In this document: piece after piece, positions 1 through 5,722 of the stretch
How positions within the stretch are numbered: the first letter of the stretch is position 1
Layout of the letters: every line of letters begins with the position of its first letter
DNA from: an uncultured Bacteroidales bacterium
Lineage (GTDB): Bacteria > Bacteroidota > Bacteroidia > Bacteroidales > Paludibacteraceae
Direction of reading: 5' to 3'
Assembly (NCBI GenBank): GCA_903873355.1
Contig: CAIQOG010000262.1
Span: 1 to 8,580, forward strand
Length of the DNA: 8,580 bases
Made by a program: the position numbers and the translations under genes
The notes under the pieces: generated by a model
What the model was told of the DNA's origin: nothing
Databases searched by the model: none
What the model saw: only the letters and a program-made list of their open reading frames with translations

Positions 1-1
1 T

Positions 2-283
2 GTTCATACGGTTAGGCTGGAAGAATTTCTTAAAAACTGTCAGCTTCAAATGCCGGTGTATGGTACTTTTATGAATGGTGAAAATATTTACTGCAAAGCA
101 CTGACTCAAAACGGAATAATAGTGATGGGAAACGAAGGAAATGGCATTTCGCCTGAAATTGAAAAGCTGGTTTCCGAACGGCTGCTGATACCTAACTTTC
201 CTGCCGGACAGGCCACTTCCGAATCGTTGAATGTGGGAGTTGCCACTGCTTTGGTTTGCGGGGAGTTCCGAAGAAGAATGTAA
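2..283 (+). CDS. SpoU/TrmH-family RNA 2'-O-methyltransferase, C-terminal part
   Basis: The reading frame is already open at base 2 and ends at a TAA at 281-283, so only about 93 C-terminal residues are visible and the start lies to the left of the window. Two hallmark motifs of the SPOUT (SpoU/TrmH) methyltransferase fold are present: a GNEGNGIS motif followed by a nearby IPN segment, and the final ESLNVGVATALVCGEFRR segment. In this family they form the knotted S-adenosylmethionine pocket and dimer interface. Such enzymes methylate the 2'-hydroxyl of a ribose in tRNA or rRNA in the cytoplasm. The visible part cannot show which RNA is the target (TrmH-like or RlmB-like), because the N-terminal substrate-recognition region is missing, so no gene symbol is given. 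The ATG at 50 is an internal methionine, since the family fold needs the upstream residues. The family assignment is firm; the substrate is unknown. Confidence 0.9.
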   Translation, partial: VHTVRLEEFLKNCQLQMPVYGTFMNGENIYCKALTQNGIIVMGNEGNGISPEIEKLVSERLLIPNFPAGQATSESLNVGVATALVCGEFRRRM

Positions 284-297
284 GAAAACGACAAATC

Positions 298-348
298 AAT
301 GTCTAAGGCCAAAAACATAGTTTAGTGACCTTAGACATTTTATTTTTT
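298..348. terminator. Intrinsic terminator between convergent genes
   Basis: A perfect 11-bp stem, AATGTCTAAGG (298-308) with CCTTAGACATT (329-339), encloses a 20-base loop. On the plus strand it is followed by a T-rich run (338-348, interrupted by one A), as expected for the end of the methyltransferase transcript, 15 bases after its stop. The minus-strand gene ends only 7 bases away, so the same hairpin may also stop that transcript, but the minus-strand tail is less T-rich. The loop is longer than in most strong terminators. Confidence 0.7.
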
Positions 349-2800
349 ATTCATCACCACCCATCATATCGCCGCCACCGGCTTGTTGTTTTTTCATTTC
401 GGATGGTTTTGGTTTCATATTTCCGAAATTATAACTTACTGTCAACATGGCCATTCTTCCGTGAAAATAAGAACTGGAGTTTTGATAAAAACCTACACCA
501 GTAGTGATTGAATGGTCACGATCGGAATTAAGAAGGTCTCTCACATTCAGACTGACACTGAGTTTACGGTCAAGAAATGTCTGACGTACACCCAAATCGA
601 CAGAATATTGAGCATTTCTTGTTCCCTGAGCAATAAGCTGAGGCGATTCATATTCGGCTGTAATCTGACCGGAGAAAGTTTTGCTCAGCATAAAATTTGC
701 CATAATATTGGCACTCCATGAAAAGTTACTTTGTTCAAGTATTGCAATAGCAGAATTATATTTATTTATATATGTTGAAGAATCTAACTTGCTGTAATAC
801 AAATTTAAAGAACTGGTTAAATTCAAGATTTTGAACAATCTGTTTTTCGAAATCAACTCCAGTCCGGCATTCTGCGATTTTGTGACGTTGGCAAAGGTAC
901 TTTCCATTACTCCATTATGGATAAATCGCACAGACTGAATCACATCGTCGGTATTGTGATAATACAACGAACTCGACAATGATTGACCACCGCCACCCCA
1001 GGTTTTGATATAATTTAGTTCGAGGGATGATGAGTATTGAGGCAGCAAATCAGGATTTCCATACGAAATATTAGTTGGGTCAGAGTAATTTTTAAACGGA
1101 TTAATTTGCTGTCCACGAGGGCGATTCACACGATTTGTATAATTCAACTGCAGCTCTGATTCGTTTGGCAGGCTGTACGACAAATACAAGCTTGGGAATA
1201 TATGAAAAAACGATTTTGTAGGAATGGTTTGTAAACCTACAGCACTTGAATCTGTCGATTGTTTAATTAAATCTTCAGCGCGCAGTCCTGCCTGAAACGA
1301 GAATTTATCTATCTTCTGACCGTAAGTAACATAAGCGGCATGAACCTGCTCTGTATAATCAAAAATATCCAGGTACGATGGTATTGGTGTTTTAATACTT
1401 CCAACGATGTCGTCACCCATTGATGTACTTGCCCTATCGCTGATGCGGCTTTCCCAACCTGCTTCCAGCTTCGTATTTTCATTAAATTTCTTAGTATAAT
1501 CCACTTTGAAATCGTATTCAATGTTTTTTGAATCAATCGTCTGATTTATCTTCGTTTGTTTCGAAGTCAGCGAGTCAAAATTGTTATAATCGGTGTTGCC
1601 GGTACGGTTGTGGTTTGAGTATGAGAATGTTCCGGTCAGGAAACTTCCTTTTTTATCAAAATCGTGACGGTAATCCAGATTCAGGTTCAGACTTGGTCGG
1701 GTTCCGGTGCCAACATTATCCATTGAATATTTTTTTAACGTATTATTTGCCTGATTTGTAAAGAGATAATCCGAAAAATTATCCTGATGACCACTTCCTG
1801 CCATACCAAAACCTGAAAGGCTAATTGTGTTTTTTGCATCTAAATGATAATCAACTCCAGCCCGCAAGAACAGTCCTGAAAATCCCATGTTATTTGTATT
1901 GTTCTGATGCAAAAATGTGGTGTCATTGCCATTTGTCCAGTTTTTTCGGTCGGTTTTTCCACCACCCTGAAAATCCATGGCACGGTAACCCATGTTCAAA
2001 TACGCATCTATTTTTCCACTGTTTAAATTGATGCTTGCCCCTAAGTTTTTGCCAATTTTACCACCGTCAGCATAAGTTAGTCCGGCCGAAACGCTGCCAT
2101 AATAACCGGCTTTTCGGTCTTTTTTCATAACGATATTGATGATGCCGGCAGAGCCTTCTGGACTGAATTTTGCGGACGGATTGGTCATGATTTCGATGGA
2201 TTCAATGCTTTCGGCAGGCATTTGCTGAAGCACCTGTGCGCGGTTGTCTGCAGTTAACCCTGATGCTTTTCCATTAATCCACACTTCCACGTTGCCATCT
2301 TTGCGAAGCGATACATTTCCCTGATTGTCAACGGTTACCGATGGAATATTTTTCAATACATCGGATGCAGAACCTCCGGCAGCTGAAATATTCTGGTCGA
2401 CACTGAATACTTTTTTGTCGATTTCAAACCTCATTTGTGATGCTTGTCCGACAACCTCAACTTCTTTGAGTTGTTTGCTGTTTTCGGTCATTGGAATCGT
2501 TCCGAGCAAAACCGGACCTTTCACTTCAACGGGTTTCATAACGCTTGTATAGCCAACGTAAGTAATCCGAAGCATGTAATTTCCATTTTCAATAGTTGGA
2601 ATAACAAAACCACCCTTTGTGTCAGTTATTGCTAATGCAATCAGTTTCGGAGAGCCCTTCTTTATCAAAGCAACGTTTACATAATCTAACGGATTTTGAT
2701 CACCGGCATCCACGATAGTGCCTTTTATACTGCCTTCGGCTGCAAAAGCCTGAAATGTAATAGAAAGAAAAAGGAAAACAGAGAATAGTACTTTTTTCAT
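347..2800 (-). CDS. Outer-membrane beta-barrel receptor-like protein (carboxypeptidase-regulatory domain + plug + family 3 barrel)
   Basis: This 817-residue protein begins with a Sec signal peptide (KK, a hydrophobic stretch at about 4-16, and an AFA site suggesting cleavage after residue 20). Residues about 23-105 resemble a carboxypeptidase-regulatory-like domain (GTIVD near the start, then a TDTKGGF turn). Residues about 118-228 form a TonB-receptor plug, with a DVLKNIPSVTVD motif near 147 and SIEIMTNPSAKFSPEGSAG at 201-219. The rest is a long beta-barrel rich in aromatic and Asn/Ser/Thr strands, ending near 792 with VSYNFGN. This order matches the Bacteroidota 'outer membrane protein beta-barrel family' rather than SusC: it is shorter than the roughly 1000-residue SusC proteins and no susD neighbour is visible. 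A 20-odd-residue hydrophilic tail with Gly/Met follows the barrel. The substrate is unknown. The ATG at 2798-2800 is chosen because the signal peptide starts there. Upstream lies the argG terminator, so the gene should be transcribed alone. Confidence 0.9.
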   Translation of the reverse strand: MKKVLFSVFLFLSITFQAFAAEGSIKGTIVDAGDQNPLDYVNVALIKKGSPKLIALAITDTKGGFVIPTIENGNYMLRITYVGYTSVMKPVEVKGPVLLGTIPMTENSKQLKEVEVVGQASQMRFEIDKKVFSVDQNISAAGGSASDVLKNIPSVTVDNQGNVSLRKDGNVEVWINGKASGLTADNRAQVLQQMPAESIESIEIMTNPSAKFSPEGSAGIINIVMKKDRKAGYYGSVSAGLTYADGGKIGKNLGASINLNSGKIDAYLNMGYRAMDFQGGGKTDRKNWTNGNDTTFLHQNNTNNMGFSGLFLRAGVDYHLDAKNTISLSGFGMAGSGHQDNFSDYLFTNQANNTLKKYSMDNVGTGTRPSLNLNLDYRHDFDKKGSFLTGTFSYSNHNRTGNTDYNNFDSLTSKQTKINQTIDSKNIEYDFKVDYTKKFNENTKLEAGWESRISDRASTSMGDDIVGSIKTPIPSYLDIFDYTEQVHAAYVTYGQKIDKFSFQAGLRAEDLIKQSTDSSAVGLQTIPTKSFFHIFPSLYLSYSLPNESELQLNYTNRVNRPRGQQINPFKNYSDPTNISYGNPDLLPQYSSSLELNYIKTWGGGGQSLSSSLYYHNTDDVIQSVRFIHNGVMESTFANVTKSQNAGLELISKNRLFKILNLTSSLNLYYSKLDSSTYINKYNSAIAILEQSNFSWSANIMANFMLSKTFSGQITAEYESPQLIAQGTRNAQYSVDLGVRQTFLDRKLSVSLNVRDLLNSDRDHSITTGVGFYQNSSSYFHGRMAMLTVSYNFGNMKPKPSEMKKQQAGGGDMMGGDE

Positions 2801-2816
2801 TTAGAGGATAATAGCT

Positions 2817-2849
2817 GAAAAATAATTTTGTCTGTTGCTTCGACACAAA
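2817..2849 (-). promoter_or_regulatory. Possible promoter of the outer-membrane protein gene
   Basis: Read on the minus strand, TTTG (2849-2846) is followed after 21 bases by TATTTTTC (2824-2817), which matches the Bacteroidota -7 consensus TAnnTTTG at all but the last base. The -33 overlaps the T-tract of the argG terminator. The predicted leader would be only about 10 bases, which is short, so this is a tentative call. Some promoter is needed here because the upstream operon is terminated just before. Confidence 0.3.
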
Positions 2850-2879
2850 AAAAATGCCAGAGTTTAAAACACTCCGGCA
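2847..2879 (-). terminator. Strong intrinsic terminator after argG
   Basis: On the minus strand TGCCGGAGT (2879-2871) pairs with ACTCTGGCA (2863-2855), giving a 9-bp stem with one G-U pair and a 7-base loop. Eight consecutive T residues follow at once (2854-2847). The hairpin begins 63 bases after the argG stop. It marks the end of the argR-GNAT-argG transcript and insulates the outer-membrane gene downstream. Confidence 0.88.
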
Positions 2880-2942
2880 CAATTAATGTTTAAAAACAGA
2901 TATGTAAAGCAATGTGAATTGGTTAGATGAGAAATTGGTTCA

Positions 2943-4142
2943 TTATTTGCCATTTCTTTTCTGTACATTGTAAAAGATTTTCATCTGGTTACCCATGATT
3001 TTTGTAAACCCTTTTACGTCGTCGGCACTCCAGGCACGATTCACTTCACCATATTCACCGAAATCTGTTTTCATCAGGTCGTATGGGCTGTCCACACCAA
3101 CCAACGTATAGCTATACGGACGAAGTTTTATTATAACTGTTCCGGTTACGTTCTGCTGAGAACTTTGAAGGAATTGTTCGATGTCGCGCATCACCGGTTC
3201 CAGGTATTGTGCTTCGTGCAGAAACATGCCATACCAGTTGCCTAGTTGGTCTTTCCAGTACTGTTGCCACTTTGTAAGTGTGTGTTTTTCAAGCATTTTA
3301 TGAGCATTGATTATCAGCAGCGGTGCAGCTGCTTCAAAACCAACACGACCTTTTATACCGATAATGGTATCGCCAATATGCATATCGCGACCAATTCCGT
3401 ACTTATTGGCGATATCTTCTAATATATTGATTAAATGAACTTTATTGTCGTTGGTTAGTCCGTTTACCGAACAGATTTCACCGTTTTCGAAACCAATTGT
3501 TACTGTTTCTTCGCCTTGTTTTTCAACCTGACTCGGATAAGCTGATTCAGGGAGAGTTTGTTCCGATTTAAGTGTTTCTTTTCCGCCAATTGAAGTTCCC
3601 CAAAGCCCTTTATTTATGGAGTATTCCATTTTTTTGAAATCGGCTTCAAATCCATGATCTCTCAGGTAATTGATTTCGTACTCGCGGGTTAAAACCATGT
3701 CGCGGGTTGGTGTCAGAATTTTAATGTTCGGCGCAAGTACATCAAAAGTCAGGTCGAAACGCACCTGATCGTTTCCGGCACCGGTGCTACCATGCGCCAC
3801 GTAATCTGCACCAATCTCTTTTGCATAGTTTATTATAGCAATAGCCTGAAAAATACGCTCAGAACTTACCGAAATCGGATATGTTCCGTTACGTAACACA
3901 TTTCCAAACACCATGTATTTAATGCTTTTTTCGTAGTATTCTTCCGTTACATCGAGTGCTACATGCGTTTTTGCTCCGAGCCGGTACGCTTTATCTTCAA
4001 TTACTTTCAGTTCTTCATCGCTGAATCCTCCTGTGTTAGCCACTGCGGTATGCACTTCGTAGCCTTTTTCCTGAGCCAGATACATCGCACAAAAGGATGT
4101 GTCCAAACCGCCACTAAATGCCAATAATACTTTTTCTTTCAT
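2943..4142 (-). CDS. argG: Argininosuccinate synthase
   Basis: ArgG joins citrulline and aspartate using ATP to make argininosuccinate, the penultimate step of arginine synthesis, in the cytoplasm. The 399-residue length is normal for the family (about 400). The N-terminus carries the pyrophosphate-binding AFSGGLDTS motif at 8-16. A second conserved block, HGSTGAGNDQVRFD, lies at 117-130, and the YSINKGLWG segment at 174-182 corresponds to the conserved region that contacts citrulline and aspartate in known structures. There are no gaps or frameshifts. The ATG at 4140-4142 fits because the first strand of the nucleotide fold starts immediately after it; no clear Shine-Dalgarno site precedes it. 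It is the third gene of an operon, 65 bases after the GNAT gene, and is followed by a strong terminator, so it should be controlled from the argR promoter. A separate promoter in the 65-base gap cannot be excluded, but no TAnnTTTG box is seen there. Confidence 0.97.
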   Translation of the reverse strand: MKEKVLLAFSGGLDTSFCAMYLAQEKGYEVHTAVANTGGFSDEELKVIEDKAYRLGAKTHVALDVTEEYYEKSIKYMVFGNVLRNGTYPISVSSERIFQAIAIINYAKEIGADYVAHGSTGAGNDQVRFDLTFDVLAPNIKILTPTRDMVLTREYEINYLRDHGFEADFKKMEYSINKGLWGTSIGGKETLKSEQTLPESAYPSQVEKQGEETVTIGFENGEICSVNGLTNDNKVHLINILEDIANKYGIGRDMHIGDTIIGIKGRVGFEAAAPLLIINAHKMLEKHTLTKWQQYWKDQLGNWYGMFLHEAQYLEPVMRDIEQFLQSSQQNVTGTVIIKLRPYSYTLVGVDSPYDLMKTDFGEYGEVNRAWSADDVKGFTKIMGNQMKIFYNVQKRNGK

Positions 4143-4150
4143 AATCTTAC

Positions 4151-4204
4151 TCTCTTAGTTGTTAGTTATAAAAATAACCAATCAACCAATTACCTAAATC
4201 AACT
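4151..4204. repeat. AT-rich gap with short repeated TTAG/AACTAA units
   Basis: The gap between the GNAT gene and argG is made of short related units. On the plus strand TTAGTTGTTAGTTAT lies on the left, and ATAACCAATCAACC with a final CAACTAA on the right. They can fold as an imperfect hairpin around GTTAT (4165-4169) and ATAAC (4174-4178). The pairing is weak. It may be a decayed repeat element or simply low-complexity spacer. Confidence 0.25.
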
Positions 4205-4207
4205 AAT

Positions 4208-4867
4208 TTACTTTTCTTTATCTTTAGCAGGATCGAACAACATTCCCGTGCATAGACAATGTTTTCGGTTAGTACGCTCCAGAATATCATAGTTTACACA
4301 ACTCTGGCAGCCTTTCCAAAAAGCTTCATCGTCGGTAAGTTCAGAGAAGGTAACGGGCTTATAACCAAGATCTGAATTGATTTTCATCACGGCCAAACCG
4401 GTTGTCAGTCCAAAAATTTTAGCATCCGGATATCGTTCGCGTGAAAGTTCGAATGCTTTACGTTTGATACGTTTAGCTAATCCGTTGCCACGATATTTTT
4501 CAACAACTATTAAACCTGAATTGGCAACAAATTTCTTGTTTCCCCAGGTTTCAACATAGCAAAATCCGGCAAATTCATCACCAGCCAGAGCTATTATTGC
4601 TTTTCCCTCTTTGATTTTTTGTTTGATATAATCGGGCGAGCGTTTGGCAATACCCGTGCCGCGTACTTGTGCTGCATCAGCAATGGTAGCCAGAATTGTT
4701 TCAACATAACTCAAATAATGATCATCTGCTATCAGAATCGATATTTCATCTTCGGCTTTTTCTATTTTCAGTTTCTCATGGTTTGAGCATTTGATTAAAG
4801 CCGAAATACTTCTTTTTTTATTAAACACTATCAATCTTCCTCCTTCAAGTCTTTCTTTAAAATCCAA
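4208..4867 (-). CDS. GNAT acyltransferase, candidate N-acylglutamate synthase of the arginine pathway
   Basis: The protein (219 residues in the longest frame) has a GNAT fold. The acyl-CoA-binding motif A is VEKYRGNGLAKR at 122-133, fitting the R-x-x-G-x-A pattern; strand 4 is GFCYVET near 101-107, and an NSDLGYKPV segment lies at 164-172. The block VRGTGIAKRSPDYI at 68-81 probably belongs to the acceptor-substrate side. The C-terminal tail carries two cysteine pairs, CQSC (187-190) and CLC (204-206, next to H203), which look like a metal site or disulfides. Its place between argR and argG suggests the first step, N-acylation of glutamate. I recall, unverified, that the Bacteroides thetaiotaomicron gene in this position (BT_3761) was proposed from fitness data as the N-succinylglutamate synthase. 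No ATG exists in the N-terminal part: possible starts are TTG at 4867, TTG at 4834 or GTG at 4828, the last with AAGGAGGA nine bases upstream. The fold is certain and the substrate inferred. Confidence 0.85.
   Translation of the reverse strand: MDFKERLEGGRLIVFNKKRSISALIKCSNHEKLKIEKAEDEISILIADDHYLSYVETILATIADAAQVRGTGIAKRSPDYIKQKIKEGKAIIALAGDEFAGFCYVETWGNKKFVANSGLIVVEKYRGNGLAKRIKRKAFELSRERYPDAKIFGLTTGLAVMKINSDLGYKPVTFSELTDDEAFWKGCQSCVNYDILERTNRKHCLCTGMLFDPAKDKEK
4838..4845 (-). promoter_or_regulatory. Shine-Dalgarno-like site inside the long GNAT frame
   Basis: AAGGAGGA reads on the minus strand at 4845-4838, within codons 8-10 of the longest GNAT frame. It is nine bases from a GTG at 4828-4826 and three bases from a TTG at 4834-4832. 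The GTG spacing is suitable for initiation and would shorten the protein by 13 residues. Bacteroidota use such sites weakly, so it may be chance from Glu-Gly-Gly codons. Confidence 0.3.
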
Positions 4868-4870
4868 CTA

Positions 4871-4887
4871 TTGCCCTTATAAGGCAA
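4871..4887. repeat. Near-palindrome just before the GNAT gene
   Basis: TTGCC(C)TTATAAGGCAA is a 17-base near-palindrome with one bulged C and a perfect 10-bp core, CCTTATAAGG (4875-4884). It sits in the 40-base argR-GNAT gap, ending four bases before the outermost TTG start. On the minus strand it contains an AAGGG that could serve as a weak ribosome site for that TTG. Its role is unknown, and it may be fortuitous. Confidence 0.25.
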
Positions 4888-4907
4888 AATAATATTAATG
4901 GTTTAGA

Positions 4908-5378
4908 TTATTCTCTTTCGGAGAATGTTATCTTCATCATGTCGAGAATATCCTCGCGCGTTACTCCTTCACGGGGTATAACCAATATCGTATCGTCACC
5001 GGCAATGGTGCCTAAAACCTGTTCGTTGGCTTTATTGTCAATATCCCAGGCAATAGCACTTGCATAACCGGGTTTTGTTTTTACGACAGCAAGCTGACCT
5101 GAAAATTCCAAACTCAATACCGCTCCATGTGCAACTAAGGTGTTGAACGTTCCTGTATTCGGCAAAGGTTTATTGTACGATGGCAATACATACTTGTATG
5201 CTCCATTGGAAAGTGGTGTTTTCGCAACTTTCAGCATTTTCAAATCGCGGGAAAGTGTTGCCTGAGTTACTTCACACTGTCGGTTACTTAAAATTTTCAA
5301 TAATTCTTCCTGACTACCAACGACTGTCGACCGAAGAATTTCTGAGATGGTTTGCAAACGGTTTCTTTTATTCTTCAT
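4908..5378 (-). CDS. argR: Arginine repressor ArgR
   Basis: ArgR is a hexameric, arginine-responsive DNA-binding protein that represses arginine synthesis. At 156 residues it has the usual length. The N-terminal winged helix includes SQEELLKIL (22-30) and the recognition segment VTQATLSRDLKMLKV (37-51), which is nearly identical to the family signature. The C-terminal oligomerisation and arginine-binding domain carries GYASAIAWDID (104-114) and GTIAGDDTILVI (123-134), with the paired aspartates known to contact arginine. The ATG at 5376-5378 gives the expected short N-terminal arm; no Shine-Dalgarno site is visible in its AT-rich leader. It is the first gene of the operon argR-GNAT-argG, 40 bases before the GNAT gene. 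A good promoter and two ARG-box-like sites lie directly upstream, so autoregulation is likely. It is divergent from uvrA. Confidence 0.96.
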   Translation of the reverse strand: MKNKRNRLQTISEILRSTVVGSQEELLKILSNRQCEVTQATLSRDLKMLKVAKTPLSNGAYKYVLPSYNKPLPNTGTFNTLVAHGAVLSLEFSGQLAVVKTKPGYASAIAWDIDNKANEQVLGTIAGDDTILVIPREGVTREDILDMMKITFSERE

Positions 5379-5382
5379 AAAA

Positions 5383-5396
5383 TGTATATTTATTTA
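5383..5396. promoter_or_regulatory. Candidate ARG box in the argR leader
   Basis: TGTATATTTATTTA matches the general ARG-box core pattern TGnATwwwwATnCA at every position but one (T instead of the second-half C). It starts five bases upstream of the argR ATG and lies just downstream of the predicted transcription start, where a bound repressor would block the operon. The AT-rich background makes chance matches likely. Confidence 0.35.
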
Positions 5397-5405
5397 GATT
5401 CGCCA

Positions 5406-5435
5406 CAAAAGTACAACATTTTTTGTATATAACAA
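5406..5435 (-). promoter_or_regulatory. Promoter of the argR operon
   Basis: On the minus strand TTG (5435-5433) is followed after 19 bases by TACTTTTG (5413-5406), a full match to the Bacteroidota -7 consensus TAnnTTTG with a correctly spaced -33. Transcription would start near 5400, giving a leader of about 20 AT-rich bases before the argR ATG. This is the best promoter in the window. Confidence 0.7.
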
Positions 5436-5440
5436 TACAA
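5423..5440. promoter_or_regulatory. Candidate ArgR operator overlapping the argR -33
   Basis: TTGTAT-ATAACA-ATACAA is an 18-bp sequence with perfect 6-bp inverted halves. ARG boxes are also 18-bp imperfect palindromes, but here TG and CA are 16 rather than 14 bases apart, so the match to the classical pattern is shifted by one base in each half. It covers the -33 element, where repressor binding would exclude RNA polymerase. Confidence 0.4.
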
Positions 5441-5458
5441 TTGCTATAATAAATTCAT

Positions 5459-5505
5459 AATTATTCGGTAATTCAAGTATTTTACCTGCTTTATTCCGAA
5501 TAATT
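5459..5505. repeat. 10-bp inverted repeat between argR and uvrA
   Basis: AATTATTCGG (5459-5468) and CCGAATAATT (5496-5505) are exact inverted copies separated by 27 bases. No T-tract follows in a position that would make a good terminator. The two copies may be paired binding sites of a regulator, or a long-looped hairpin. The function is unknown. Confidence 0.45.
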
Positions 5506-5615
5506 GTATATAAATAAATTTTAAACCGCATATTTTATGCATAAGAACTTTTTCCGCTGAAAACAGTTTTAGTCATTATTGAATAAAGGGTCATTAATAT
5601 TCATTTCTTAAATTG

Positions 5616-5623
5616 TATCTTTG
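5616..5623 (+). promoter_or_regulatory. -7 box of the uvrA promoter
   Basis: TATCTTTG is a perfect TAnnTTTG match. At the expected distance upstream there is only a TTA (5594-5596, 19-base spacer), a weak -33. Transcription would begin near 5630 and give a leader of about 90 bases, long for this phylum because a repeat element occupies it. Confidence 0.6.
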
Positions 5624-5637
5624 CAGGTCAAATTTAG

Positions 5638-5717
5638 TTGATAGTTTACAGTTAATAGTTTACAGAAAAGACAAGTCCTTTTCTGTTTTATTGTAAACCA
5701 TGAACTATGAATTAATT
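5638..5717 (+). repeat. Tandem-repeat and hairpin element in the uvrA leader
   Basis: Two tandem 14-base units, TTGATAGTTTACAG (5638-5651) and TTAATAGTTTACAG (5652-5665), differ at one base. The second runs into a perfect 9-bp hairpin, ACAGAAAAG (5662-5670) with CTTTTCTGT (5678-5686) and a 7-base loop. On the far side a GTAAAC (5693-5698) and two ATGAA-containing units (5700-5711) partly mirror the left half. The element therefore looks like an imperfect palindrome with repeated arms, placed between the uvrA promoter and its start codon. It may be a decayed small repeat element or a regulatory RNA hairpin. Confidence 0.55.
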
Positions 5718-5722
5718 CTATC

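Larger units (their letters stand above)
5379..5722. other. Divergent argR-uvrA control region
   Basis: This 344-base gene-free stretch is AT-rich. From left to right it holds the argR leader with an ARG-box-like site (5383-5396), the argR promoter (5406-5435) overlapped by an 18-bp palindrome (5423-5440), and a 10-bp inverted repeat (5459-5505). Next come about 100 bases in which I see nothing definite, then the uvrA -7 box (5616-5623) and a tandem-repeat/hairpin element (5638-5717) reaching almost to the uvrA start. I see no tRNA, small gene or LexA-type site that I could defend. Confidence 0.7.

Noticed and set aside
347..2800. Reading the outer-membrane protein as a SusC-type glycan transporter
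   Set aside because: It is shorter than SusC proteins, no susD-like lipoprotein gene is adjacent, and the domain order fits the general beta-barrel family better. No substrate should be assigned.
2917..2940. Direct repeat AATTGGTT (2917-2924 and 2933-2940) after argG
   Set aside because: Eight bases in AT-rich spacer are expected by chance, and no flanking structure supports an attachment site or mobile element.
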